Below, one piece after another: positions 45,475 to 56,579 of a stretch of 64,000 bases of DNA; the stretch's first letter is position 1, and each line of letters starts with the position of its first letter. The notes below the pieces were generated by a model, which saw only the letters and a program-made list of their open reading frames with translations, made no database searches and was not told where the DNA came from. The stretch is from contig JAQFVV010006311.1 in the NCBI GenBank assembly GCA_028023455.1, forward strand, positions 1,116,001 through 1,180,000, written 5' to 3'. A program made the translations under genes and the position numbers. Source of the DNA: Epiperipatus broadwayi. Its lineage: Eukaryota; Onychophora; Udeonychophora; Euonychophora; Peripatidae.

Positions 45475-45705
45475 ATTCATAAATCTAAAGGTCCCTGCTT
45501 CAATTCCCATGCTAATGTTGTCAATGGTCATATCAGTAATATCTGAAGAAGAAAGGAGATTAATCCCATTTAAAATATTATATACTATTGCTGAGATTTT
45601 TGTGTATTTGAAAGGTTTCAATAAAGTTTTTTTTTATAAAATATTTAACAATTAATATTAGATGATGGAAATAGTGTAATATGAAATTACTATTAAAATA
45701 CAAAC
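45475..45705 (+). mobile_element. SINE-like copy (plus), 5' truncated or decayed
   Basis: B-box-like GCTTCAATTCCCATGCTAAT, then ATATCTGAAGAAGAAAGGAG and a 3' end with TTCAATAAAGTTTTTTTT and ATTAGATGATGGAAATAGTG. These match the 24.0 kb minus copy and the 35.6 kb plus copy in order. Confidence 0.62.
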
Positions 45706-45755
45706 ATTACACACTTTTAGACAAATGCATAATGAAACAGTTATATAAAAAATCT

Positions 45756-46365
45756 TGAATGATTAGGGTGACTAGACTGGTTTGATTAAAAATTGGGACA
45801 TAACGACCAATCATTTTTATGGCAATGCGTCCTTTTTTTTATTTATAAAACTCCATTCCTGTGTATATTCATCATTGTAAATACACTTCTTCTTTGGCAT
45901 GTTGTCTATTATTAGGGTTATTAATATTCCTATTAATTTAATCACTATAGAAAATTAATATCAACAAAGAACTAGTAAAATTACACTGTCAATCAAAGCA
46001 CATGCAAATGCAGTTGAAATTTAGCATACAAAAATCCAACTGTGCATGCTCCAAGATGAGGTTAGACACGAAAATGTGTCTATCTTGAGAACCCAGCCAT
46101 ATAATGTAATACCAATCTTTGTTTTGGCATTGGAATTTGTTTGAAGATTTTATAATATTACTGTAGAGACTGAAATGGACAGAAAGGGCCAAGAAACTAT
46201 CATTTTTGCAATGAATTATTTATGTAAGACAAATAATAATTATGAGTATTTAAAAATTGGGACATACAATGGTCCTGAAAAGACATTTTGGGGGTACTGG
46301 GACATCTAATCAAAAATAGGGACAAATCCCGAAAAATCAGGACATCTGATCACCCTATGAATGAT
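45756..46365 (+). mobile_element. Short hAT-type DNA transposon with 8-bp target duplications
   Basis: The element 45764-46357 (594 bp) has terminal inverted repeats starting TAGGGTGA and ending TCACCCTA. Imperfect pairing continues inward (TTAAAAATTGGGAC against the complement of GGACATCTGATCA-type text), and GGGACA/TGTCCC motifs recur in the subterminal DNA. It is flanked by exact 8-bp direct copies of TGAATGAT (45756-45763, 46358-46365). TIR plus 8-bp duplication is the hAT signature. Inside, a plus frame at about 46040-46140 reads LQDEVRHENVSILRTQPYNVIPIFVLALEFV, which looks coding and may be a transposase or captured remnant, but I do not recognise it. It is a non-autonomous deletion derivative. 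Confidence 0.88.
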
Positions 46366-46661
46366 GTTTTAAAACAATGTTTTTGTTTCTCTATCCTTTT
46401 TTCTTTTTCTCTCTCTTTCTATATACTTAATCAATCGAATTATAAATAAATTGAAATATTTGACATGTTTGTATTCAATTTAATTTAATATCATCAAATT
46501 GGTTTTTGTTCACAGATGAACCTTTTCAAGATGCCATTTTTAAAATTAATCATGTGATAATGCAGCTTTACATACTCTCTAGTAGTCATCATTAGAAATA
46601 AAGTCATGAAAAAATAAAAATTATTATTATTATTTATATAAATTTACACACATATAAATAT

Positions 46662-47032
46662 CCATTATACATTCTTTTATTCATCTTTTTCTATCTTATA
46701 ACTACTATCTATCATCAAATCAACAATTAATTCCCATCTTATACTATCAAGACATATATGTACGTATACATTCATACATATTACAGCTTCCAATTTTCTA
46801 ATATTGACAATTTCCCTCCCAATTTTATCAATTCATTGACCCTATTAATATATATACATCCAACCATTATACATTCTCTTATTCCTACCTTATAATTACT
46901 ATCTATTATCAAGCAATTAATTCCCGTCTTAAACTATAAATACATTTACATACATACATATCTATAATATATTACTGCTTCAGTTATCTAACAATGATCG
47001 TTTCCCTCCCAATTTTATCAAGCCATTTGCAC
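46662..47032 (+). repeat. Tandem duplication, period about 190-200 bp
   Basis: CCATTATACATTCT at 46662 returns at 46864. CAATTAATTCCC, the ACATACATATT-type text and TTTCCCTCCCAATTTTATCA (46811-46830 and 47001-47020) recur in the same order. The last block is identical in both units. Confidence 0.8.
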
Positions 47033-47040
47033 AATATTTA

Positions 47041-47119
47041 TATATATAAAATTAAAAATAGTAAATTTAAAACAAAATTTAATTTTGTTTTAAGTTGATT
47101 ATTTTTAATTTTATATATA
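47041..47119. repeat. 39-bp inverted repeat with 1-base spacer
   Basis: Left arm 47041-47079 and right arm 47081-47119 pair with three or so mismatches (outer TATATATAAAATTAAAAAT, centre ACAAAATT/AATTTTGT). It follows directly on the tandem duplication. Confidence 0.8.
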
Positions 47120-48125
47120 GAAGGCAACATTATGGACAAATTTTAACATTGAAATTTGATCATTTAAAATATATATACATAAGTATATGAAAACAATTCA
47201 CACCTAAACAATACTAAAACAATACTAATATCAATAGCAATCAACAATCTCGATATGTTGTCAAGGCAACCTCTTTTTTATAATAAAGGTGAATAACTCA
47301 CTTTTATCTATGGACTAGTATGTTTAGACAGACCCTAAAGATTACAAATTAACTAAAGAGAGTGAGATTACCAATTCAAAGACGTTTAAATAAATCTCAT
47401 TAAACAGCCATATTTAACCTTTTCTGAAAGAAAACTTAGAAATAGTCAATTACAACTTTCAAACTACACTGAAACTATGTATTACTTAGATAATAAAGCT
47501 AATAATGCTCTAGGCTAGATAATTTTATAAATGTAAGTACATTAAACAAGTCCACACCTAAATAATACTGTAACAGAAATAACTTCCCTGTCATGTTGAT
47601 AGTCTATTTTTTTAATTGAAGAAAAAAAATGTATCCAATAGTAGATTAGAATTAAACATGAATACAAAATATACTACTATAATACCAATTTATTTTAATC
47701 AAATAGTTAGTTAACTAACAATCAATAATTATATCTCTTAATTTCCTAAACTTTCTCAAACTTTGACTGCTTAACAGTATAAATGCCTTTTTGTGTCAGC
47801 AAGATTTCAGTTATATTTGTAAATGCACAAATATTCACAACTCTTTTTTCTAATGTTCAATTATTTCTTAATATTACAAAAAAAAAAAAAAAACAGTTTT
47901 AAATCTTTTTTAAATTTTGTTATAAAAATCAGTTATTTTAAAAAATCTCATTATTTTATTTTTATAACAAACATTTCCCACCCCTTCTTAAAATATAATA
48001 AAAGATCAAACTTCAAATGTTGCCTCCTATTAGCCAAAAAATCAAGGATTATGATTCATTGATCTATCAGAAATATCTCTATTTTAGAGAAGAAAAAAAG
48101 ATGGCAGAAATTTGCTATAAATTTT
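47120..48125. other. AT-rich DNA without recognised gene
   Basis: The 79-codon plus frame 47823-48062 contains a poly-A-derived Lys run and no motif; nothing else is seen. Confidence 0.5.
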
Positions 48126-48127
48126 AA

Positions 48128-48200
48128 ATTAGTACATTGTACAGGCTTACAACTGTATTCATATATGTAATATATGCGGGGTTCGAACTCAGACTTTAAT
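48128..48200 (+). mobile_element. Family 1 fragment, copy F
   Basis: TACATTGTACAGGCTTACAAC, then ATATGTAATATATGCGGGG, then TTCGAACTCAGACTTT. This is the junction sequence found at 28.35-28.41 kb, broken off after the CAGACTTT start of the element. Confidence 0.75.
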
Positions 48201-50300
48201 TAAATTTAAAAAAAAAACATGTTTTTTTTTAAATCTATTAAATTAAACTATTTTATTAATAGTACTAGTAATATTTAAAATGAAGTATTAATTTAAAAAT
48301 GAACTTAAATTTTTTTTTTTGCTTTCATAGAAAGAGGAACCTAACATTAATTTTGTTCTAGAAAAACTACGCTTATAAAAATTGTCATACATGGAATGGA
48401 TACCTCTCTTAAAAAAGCAAACTTATCAAAAAGGAAAGCTATACAAGCAATAGACAAATACATAGATGAACAATGAACACTATATTTGCTATGATTTATT
48501 TTAAATAAAAGATCATGATAGTCTCTCATGCTTAAAGTAATATTTTCAAACCAACTACTATGTTTTAGTAAACATAATATAAGTCTAGAAAGTTTACATT
48601 AGAATAACACTGGGAATAAGTGGATGTAATGGAAATATAGAGAAATCTTTAGTGAAATTTTTCAAAAAAGATTTATAAAAATTATAAAAATAAAAGTATG
48701 AAAGTAATTTTTTTATTGGATTTTTTCCATTGGTAATTGCTATATTTAAAATCTTTCTTTCAAATTGAGACTTTTAAGATGTTGATTAATTAAAAGGCAA
48801 CGTAAAAACTGCAACATTATCTATCAACAAGAATATATATTATTTTAATAGAATAATTATGTAATTTAACATATAGTTGTACTTGCATTTGAATTGTTAA
48901 AAAAATAATGCAATGTATTAAAAAAAAATTATTAATGATATTTTTATTATTTGTATTTTTGTTATAAAGAGGGAGATTTAGTGCAAGAGTTGAATATTGT
49001 AATATGTGTGTGCATGGGATTCTAATATTAACTATTTTATTTATTTGTGTGTAAGAAGAAATAAAGTAATTTCTATCAGATTATGATTACTGTATATTAC
49101 TTAATATTTTTTTAGTCAATTGTCCTTAAAATAATTTGTATTGAAAATAAATTTATGCCTCGCCTTTCTCTTTTTATTATGTGCTTATCTTATAAAAATG
49201 CTTTTGGAATTTTCAAGATCTAAATATTTAAAAAGACTACGGTTTATATCCAACTTGTACTTTACCCTTAATATTGAGCATTTTCTTATAGGTAGAGTGC
49301 ATCAAAAATAAATTAAGAAAGGTTTAGAATATACAATTTACTTGTGGTTCCTAAGCAGAAGTAATATAATTATTATTGTTTATGTTTTTAGAATTAAATA
49401 TTTTTCAAATGGAGTTTAATAGCACTTGATTGCTAAGATATACATTTTAAACAATTAGACTATTAAGCACATTTAATATCACTAAGAAAAGAAATGAATT
49501 TGCAGTTAATAATCAAGTATGAGGATATTAAATCTCTGTCAAACAGAATGTGTATGATCCAATTCTAGATAAATCTGCATTATATCATCATGATCAAGCC
49601 ACCCAAGGGAGTGTTTTTCATTCTTTTTGTAGTTATAGTAACGGCACTAATTCATTGTTATCAGTCTCAATGCAATAAAATATGTTACATTTTACAAATT
49701 ATTTGATTATTAATTTGGTGATAAATTAGTTTGGCTTAATGGCTAGAGACATTTGACTACCTCATCTAAAGTAGTTTTAATAGTATGTGAATAGATCTGT
49801 GGATTATATGCCCAGATAATGTCTTTTTAACAGGTGTGCCACAATATGGCTGATGAAAGAAAAAAACATCTCATCTGTGTCTTTAAGTGATGATGATTGA
49901 TCCATTACAATATAAATATGTGTATAATATTAGAATTTCTATAGCATAAAATATTACATAAATATATTCAAAATGAAGGCATCTTCAAAAATTCCCTCCA
50001 AATATGTTTACATAATATTTTATGCTGTAAAGTTTCTAATGTTCCATATTAATGAAGAAATGGATCTTCCGCACTTCTTTTTTATAAATGTAGCATTCAG
50101 TCAACTTTAACTATTTTTAACCTCTACAGCAAATTGAAATTGGTTTTTGCAGTTGCAAATGTCTAGCTTAGCTTCCTATATAAGATTTTGAGATGCAGGT
50201 AAGACCAGAATATCCCTCTTGGTGACATAGTAATTAGATGTCACTGCTGCAAGGCATTATTTAGATGCAGTATTCAAAGATATCTTTATTCCATTTATGT
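48201..50300. other. AT-rich DNA with a weak inverted repeat
   Basis: No gene. An imperfect inverted repeat is centred near 49985 (left TTCTATAGCATAAAATATTACATAAATAT, about 49936-49965; right ATGTTTACATAATATTTTATGCTG, about 50004-50029). A tRNA-like A-box resemblance at about 49735 (TAATGGCTAGAGAC) is too weak to call. Confidence 0.45.
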
Positions 50301-50311
50301 TAATATATATA

Positions 50312-50487
50312 TAATCATGTGGGGAAAAATTAATCTTCAGTCAGGCACTATTAGATTGATATTAAAATATATGTGCACTGGCCTGTCAATAAATGTTTTA
50401 AAACACTTATTGATTGGTGAATGCACATAAATTTTAATATTAATCTAATAGTGCCTGACTGAAGATTAATTTTCTTACACATGATTA
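50312..50487. repeat. Foldback element, 88-bp arms without loop
   Basis: 50312-50399 and 50400-50487 are near reverse complements, centred on GTTTTAAAAC. Outer arms share TAATCATGTG, AAAATTAATCTTCAGTCAGG and CACTATTAGATTGATATTAAAAT with few mismatches. The inner part (CACTGGCCTGTCAATAAATG) is less well matched. It may be a foldback transposon; no target duplication is visible in the TA-rich flanks. Confidence 0.88.
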
Positions 50488-51690
50488 CATATAAATAAAT
50501 CACTAAAATATGTATTACATATATATATATATATAACTAAGTAGATATCAATTTTATATCATAATTATTCACTATTATAAAAGCTTCAGATTACCCTCTA
50601 TTGTTATACACACATTTTTTGAAGAACTTATCAATTAAGCTATATATATATCTGCATAGTAAATTGATTAAGGCAACTAATCAAATAATTTAGATTTGAA
50701 ATTACTCTCTCTAAGAGCTTATTATTAAATTTCTCAGTACAATATCTCTCACTACATATATATATAATCAAAATTATCCCAAATGGTTCATTTTGCTGAG
50801 ATTCTTTTAATGTTTATATATATATATACACATGTGGTGTGTGTGTGTGTATTTTACAATTTCCAAGTCTAAAGTGAGCCAAAGATTTAAAACATCTGAA
50901 TATTTACAAAGAAATGATACTCTGGCTTATTCTATGATTAAAATACAACCTGTTTGATCTTAAAAACTTGAAAACAGCATTTATGTTTTACAATAAGTAA
51001 AGATAATTTATATCTACATTATAATATCTAATAGAGCAGAAAAAGACACTTTATATATATATAATAAATTGACTATTGTGTTTGAGAGATATTTGTAACT
51101 TATTATATCTTTTAGATTTGAAGTACACTCCACTAAGAGCTTGAGATTAAATCATAAGTTACCACCCAATGTCAAATTTTCTGAACCAAACTTTCTCACT
51201 ACAAGTGAATAATTTACATTTGATATTTTCCATTAAATTAGATAATTAATCTTGCTACTCTGATTAATAACACTAATAATCCTCACAAAAATTATTTCTT
51301 CATTTTCCATTTATAATGAATCTTATATCATTTTATGTTATGCTTTTGTAATAAAATACATGTCCACTTTTAAAATCAACTCTTCATCTTTCACTCATGT
51401 AAGATAATGCTCTATTTAATATTAGACAGTTCTTTCCATTCATTTATTATTCCTTTACTTGAAAATGATTTATAGTTGAAGTTGAACAAATAAAAATTCA
51501 TCATCAAACAACAACTTAATATTCTTAACATGCTTCACTTTTGATCAGTAAACATTGCTTATCTAACAAATTTATATTTTCTGGCAATTGAAGGCTCTTA
51601 TTTTTATTAATTATTATATGTGTAAATTAAAAAATGACAATAAGAATTCTTATACATCCATATGTCTGGCCCTCAAAAATAAAATAAAAT
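50488..51690. other. AT-rich DNA with TATA microsatellites and weak internal repeats
   Basis: TATATA runs lie at about 50518-50534, 50815-50830 and 51052-51065. TTAGATTTGAAATTACTC with AAGAGCTTATTATTAAAT (50690-50740) resembles TTAGATTTGAAGTACACTC with AAGAGCTTGAGATTAAAT (51112-51155), suggesting an old duplication of about 420 bp spacing. Confidence 0.5.
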
Positions 51691-51800
51691 AATGTTTTTA
51701 TTTGAAAAATGTAAATTGGAATTTTTCAAAAACATTTAACAATTCATCTAGATGATGGAAATAACAATTAGTAAAATACTATTATCCCAAACCTTAAGAA
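51690..51800 (+). mobile_element. SINE/Penelope-type 3' tail fragment
   Basis: TTTAACAATTCATCTAGATGATGGAAAT followed by CCAAACCTTAAGAAATCATCAT parallels 25.25-25.34 kb, where the tail is followed by an inverted SINE piece. Confidence 0.5.
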
Positions 51801-51944
51801 ATCATCATTCTACTCCTCATGCATTCATTTCATTGTTTACTTTAATAAAAATGATTTTTTAAATGTTTCAAATAAAATTGTTTGTTATCTCATCACAGAG
51901 AATGAAAAAATTGCAAAAATTTATGTATCTGCTATCATTGTCAA

Positions 51945-52560
51945 ACTTTCAAAGCTAAAAGCCCTAGGTAAGATAACAATTATAATGAAATTCTTAAAGT
52001 AAATAAAAAAAATATTTTTATTATTTTTCTGACTTTTTTCAAAGTTGTTATAACAGTAAACTTCCTCAAAGAATTAGTACTCTATAGAAACAAAGATGAC
52101 AGCAACAACTACAGACACATTTCCCCCTTAAGTCTAATAAAAATATATTTGCCCAAATTATTCTAACTGAATACAGAATTTCTAAGAAAATACTTCCTGA
52201 GACATAATGGTGATGAAAAATTTGCATTTAACCATTATTATGAGTTTACAATTTGAACAAATGGTTGGAAAGCAAAGAAAATTATTTCTCATGTTTATCA
52301 ACTTAACATAAAAATGCTTATAATATTATAAATAGACAGAAACTTTATAAAATATTAGAGAAAACTTGAGTCTCATCAAGATTGCTCAAGTTATCTGTAT
52401 TTCTATGAAGCTATAAAAATCTATATCCAATACATGAGCAACAAATTCTGAAATCAATGTAGAGCTAAAAAAAAAAAAAGCACTATTTTGCCTTCATTTT
52501 TTGTGAAGGCTATCATTTACATGAAAGATGGTGGCTTATTGATCGCTCAATCTGAAATAA
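51945..52560 (+). mobile_element. Decayed non-LTR retrotransposon, reverse transcriptase remnant
   Basis: Broken plus frames read KLSKLKALGKDNNYNEILKVN (about 51945-52005), the counterpart of 'LK..KApG.Dni.nEiLK'. NNYRHISPLSLI (about 52105-52140) follows, close to 'NYRgISlLs', then YKILEKT and VSSRLLKLSV (about 52335-52400), like the 'Ly.kL...Gv...ll.li..' block. The catalytic motifs are lost. This looks like the CR1-like branch of LINEs more than the RTE copies elsewhere in the window, but the level of decay makes the class uncertain. Confidence 0.5.
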
Positions 52561-53099
52561 CTTAAAAAAAAAACAATAAAACATTACAAGTTCTCAATAA
52601 AATATTACATATTCTAGTTAGAGAACTCCTTTTTAGCTATAATTCATTAGATGTGATTTGTGATGAGGCTACTTTAAAAGCATGGGTATCAATCAACACA
52701 AATAGTGAAGTTGTTTTCTTACAGGATATAAATATTGGAAAATTGTGGCATACTGCCTAAAGATACCAACATTATTTTTAATGAATTCAATTTTAATATT
52801 ACATATACTTTTAATTTCTAATTATAGATAAACTTTCTGATGATAAAAAAAAGTAAATGTACTATTGAGAAAAGTAGCCTCTAATTTGGTATTTGTTAAA
52901 AGCAATCCAAAGTTGATTCCTGAGGTCAGTATTACAATTTATAGAACTTGTGTCGTTAATCCTTTTAAATGCATCATTTCTTGCAGTGTATTCAATGCTG
53001 TCAAGTTTAAACAGCTTCTACTTGAAATGTCTATAAAATTATAACTTTCAAGCAGCAGAACTAATGCAACTCTTAGTAATCTGTACAATAGAAGGCTGC

Positions 53100-53560
53100 G
53101 ATATTTGAGATATGCCAGAAAAATTTAAATATTCTTTTCTAATAAATTGAACAGATAAGAGAACAAAAAAGTAGCTTGAAATTAAAGTACGTGAAAGTCT
53201 TTTATAAACGATTTCTTTATTAATTATGTTTACTGAATTTTTTTAAAAATTAAAAGTATATTGTACATCAGCTTATTATACATCAATCTGTATTTTAACC
53301 CCCCCCCCCACTAAATTAAAAATGCAAACATCAAAAGATAAAATCTTTAGAAATATTATGATTAATTATCATTTGCAGCACAATTGATTATATTAACAGA
53401 AAAGATATTGATCAATACACTTAGCAGTTAGCCTCTGATTATCCTAAAGAGGCCAAAGGCTAGTATGACTTTTAACTCATATATATATTATCAGTAATTT
53501 ATTTATAATACTGTACATTATTTAGTTGCTCATAGACAATATAATATATATACAGAAATA
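53100..53560 (+). repeat. Dispersed repeat shared with 43.7-43.87 kb
   Basis: GATTATATTAACAGAAAAG and ACTTTTAACTCATATATATATTATC, then AATTTATTTATAATACTGTAC parallel 43711-43860. Both may be the 3' part of the LINE remnants upstream of them. A C-run lies at 53300-53310. Confidence 0.5.
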
Positions 53561-55190
53561 TTGATACTTTTTGTATAAAGAATTTTGCTTACATTTTAAA
53601 ACAATATTTTTCTGAACATATTGCAACAGGATACATTTTTGTAAAGTTGATGGTTAGTCTTTTTTTAGTAAAAAAAAAAAAAAATCCAATAGGAGATAGG
53701 CGTTGAGCATGCATATATATTAAATCTATTATCATGCTAAAATCCACTATTAGTTAAATAATAGTTTACTAATCAAAAATAATTATTTCCATTAATTTCC
53801 TAAAAGTATAACTTTTTATTTTTTATTTTTGATTACCTAACAGTATGGATCGGTGACTTTTATATAGGTGGTGGAGGTATTTGTGCATGCACACATAACT
53901 TTACATTAACTATGTAAATAGATTTATTAAAGTAAAGTTAATTCTTTTTATAAATCTTCAATAATTTTTTAATATTACAAAATAAAATAATATTAATTTT
54001 ATCTTTTCTTAATTTGATAGTCATAAAAATCAGTTACTTAAAGAAAATAATTTTTTTAATCAAACATACTTAAAATGTAGTCCAAGATCTGACCCTTATA
54101 GGTAAAAATTAGCAAACGGACCATATTAATCCATACTAATCTATGAGAAACTCTTTCATGCATGATCATCATGTAAACAAAATGATAACAGTTGTAATGA
54201 CAAGCTCTTGATAATATAGTTTTTATTAAGAATTTATTCTGCTCAGTCTTTTTATAAAGGAATCAAAAAGATTCTTTTCAGTTAATAGCAAATTTTTTAG
54301 GTAGCTATACAAAAAAAAAAATCACGTAACTTTTTTTTTTATCAGCTGTGTGTATAGTGCAGAATTATATTAATTTATAATTATAATAATTTCTTTTTAA
54401 TTAATGTATTAAGTCTGCAAAGTATTTTATTTTTACATTAATTTAATTCCAGTAATTAAATTTTAAAAAACGTTCAAAAGATATTTATTAAAGAAAGAAC
54501 TGTGAAATAAAAATTAAAAACCCATTTGTTGTTGATAAATCAAGATTTTTATCAGGACTCCTACAGCTTAAGATCTCTAGTGGAAATTATCAATGAAAAT
54601 TGATTTAATAAATTTAGACGCACGAAATTATTTTACAATATTTTTTTAATTAATAGGTAGTAGAATAAATTATTTCATTTTTTTTTTTTTTTTTGGTTTT
54701 ACTGATAAATATCAAGGCAGAACAGAATATAATGTTTATTATGTTTTAATATGGTAAACATAGTTATATATATATATTGTCCAGTGGTGTTTTTTCCTTG
54801 TGGAATGAGGAGTGGGGAATTGATGTGCCAAATATACATAACTTGAGCTATGTCAGTTTGAGTACTTAGAATGTGAAAGTAAAAGACAAAAACACTGATA
54901 ATATGGAAGAAAGACTGTTGAAACACCAGATCATCATTTATCGATTAGGACAAAGTAAACATGATTTTATTAAACTTAATCTTTTCAATTTTTACATCTA
55001 AAAAAATTGACTTCAAGATTTATTATTATTCTTTCAAATAGCAGATTTTTTGAACAATTAAATATTAAATTTTTATTAAGGATCATATAATTAATTTTAA
55101 CAAGGACAAGGTGAAAATGAAAAAAAAAATTAAGGAAAAATATTATATTGATATATTACAAATTTTGTTTAATTATACTATAAAAAAAAT
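53561..55190. other. AT-rich DNA without recognised gene
   Basis: The 75-codon minus frame 54699-54926 has mixed composition but no motif. Nothing else is supported. Confidence 0.5.
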
Positions 55191-55199
55191 CCAATGGCA

Positions 55200-55790
55200 A
55201 TACATATTAGCAGGGCCACTATATGTGGGTATGCAGGTTGTGTAGTAAACAAAGGTACTTTATCATGAGTGCACCAAGACACCAAGATAATTAATAAAAT
55301 TTGTATATAAATGAATATATTTACATTTTCAAATCATTTCATTGTTAAAATAAATTCTGAGTGTAAATATTTTGTATTTAAAGATGAGATGAATACTTCT
55401 TTACTTAAACTTATTGTGACAATTGCTTGAACCACAAATTTCAAAACTTGAGCTTGAAATATACTATATATATAATCTTATAATTAAACTAAACTAAATA
55501 GGCTGAAGCCATTCTTATATGTAAATGGTTAGATTTGCAAATCAATTTATGGTTAAAAACACATTCTGATTGTAAATATTTTTTATTTAAATATAAGAGG
55601 AATACTTCTTTATTTAGATGTATAATAATTACTCAAGCCTAGAAATATATTTCATATATACTTTATTATTGCACAAAACTGAACAGCCTGATGACCTTTT
55701 GTTCCTGTAATTAATAAAATATATATGTAAATGAAAATGTTTAAATTTCCTAATCATTTTTATTTAAATATCCTAACTTATATAAAAATA
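55200..55790 (+). repeat. Tandem repeat, period about 209 bp, 2.5 units
   Basis: TTCTGAGTGTAAATATTTTG near 55355 returns as TTCTGATTGTAAATATTTTT near 55564, each followed by GAATACTTCTTTA and an ATATACT block. A third partial unit begins near 55725 (GTAAATGAAAATGTTTAAA). The lead-in (GTGGGTATGCAGGTTGTG) resembles 5010-5035. Confidence 0.7.
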
Positions 55791-55799
55791 ACTTATTAT

Positions 55800-56575
55800 T
55801 AATAATAATTTATTTTAAAATAAAACTTATTTTAAAAATATTGCCTCATAATTACAGTAATTCTGCATGTCATAAAATTGTCTTTATCAATGATTCTCAC
55901 ATGTATTATTCAATTTAGAGTAGGTGTAGGCCAATTTTGGAATGTGGGATCCTAGGATTGATTCCACAGCTGTCTTGTGTGACATATTTTTAATAACAAT
56001 ATTATCTTTTTAAAAAAAATATTATGCTGTATTATATTTTAACATTTTTAGTAAATAGCTTTTTTTTTAGTTATGATATTATCTTTTTTTAATGGTGTAT
56101 TATCTTCATATACATTTTACTAAATAATTTTTCTTGGGATATGGACTTGGGTTTGTTCTCTAGCTAAAAACTTGTAATTGATCTATAATCCAAAGTAGGA
56201 TCCAAATCTAAAAAAAACAGAATGAGTAAAAATATATAATTTTTAAAAAGATATTATTGCATCCCAAAATATTTAATTCTAACAAATGTCATGATAATGT
56301 ATTATTCTTTTTGTTAAAATAAAATTCCTACATGATTGCACTATATTAATAACTAAAAAAATATATCTAGTGGAACAATCAAATGTTTTATTTTTTTAAT
56401 AGTATTACAACATAAAGTATGGATAAACAAAAATAAATGGTAAGGCACTTAATGGCTTATAAAAATTTATTGAATAAACAATTGAAATATGAAAATTTAA
56501 AATTTCCCATAAATAAAATCCTTGCTGAACCCCCTAATTGCTGAACTATATAATAAAATATATATAATATGACTT
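55800..56575. other. AT-rich DNA, one tRNA B-box-like motif
   Basis: No gene. GGATCCTAGGATTGATTCC at about 55949-55967 resembles a tRNA B box with part of a T arm, but no acceptor or A box is found, so it may be a worn SINE head. Confidence 0.45.
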
Positions 56576-56579
56576 AGTG

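Noticed and set aside
49730-49860. Possible further tRNA-derived SINE head
   Set aside because: Only a weak A-box resemblance; no B box at a suitable distance and no shared tail.
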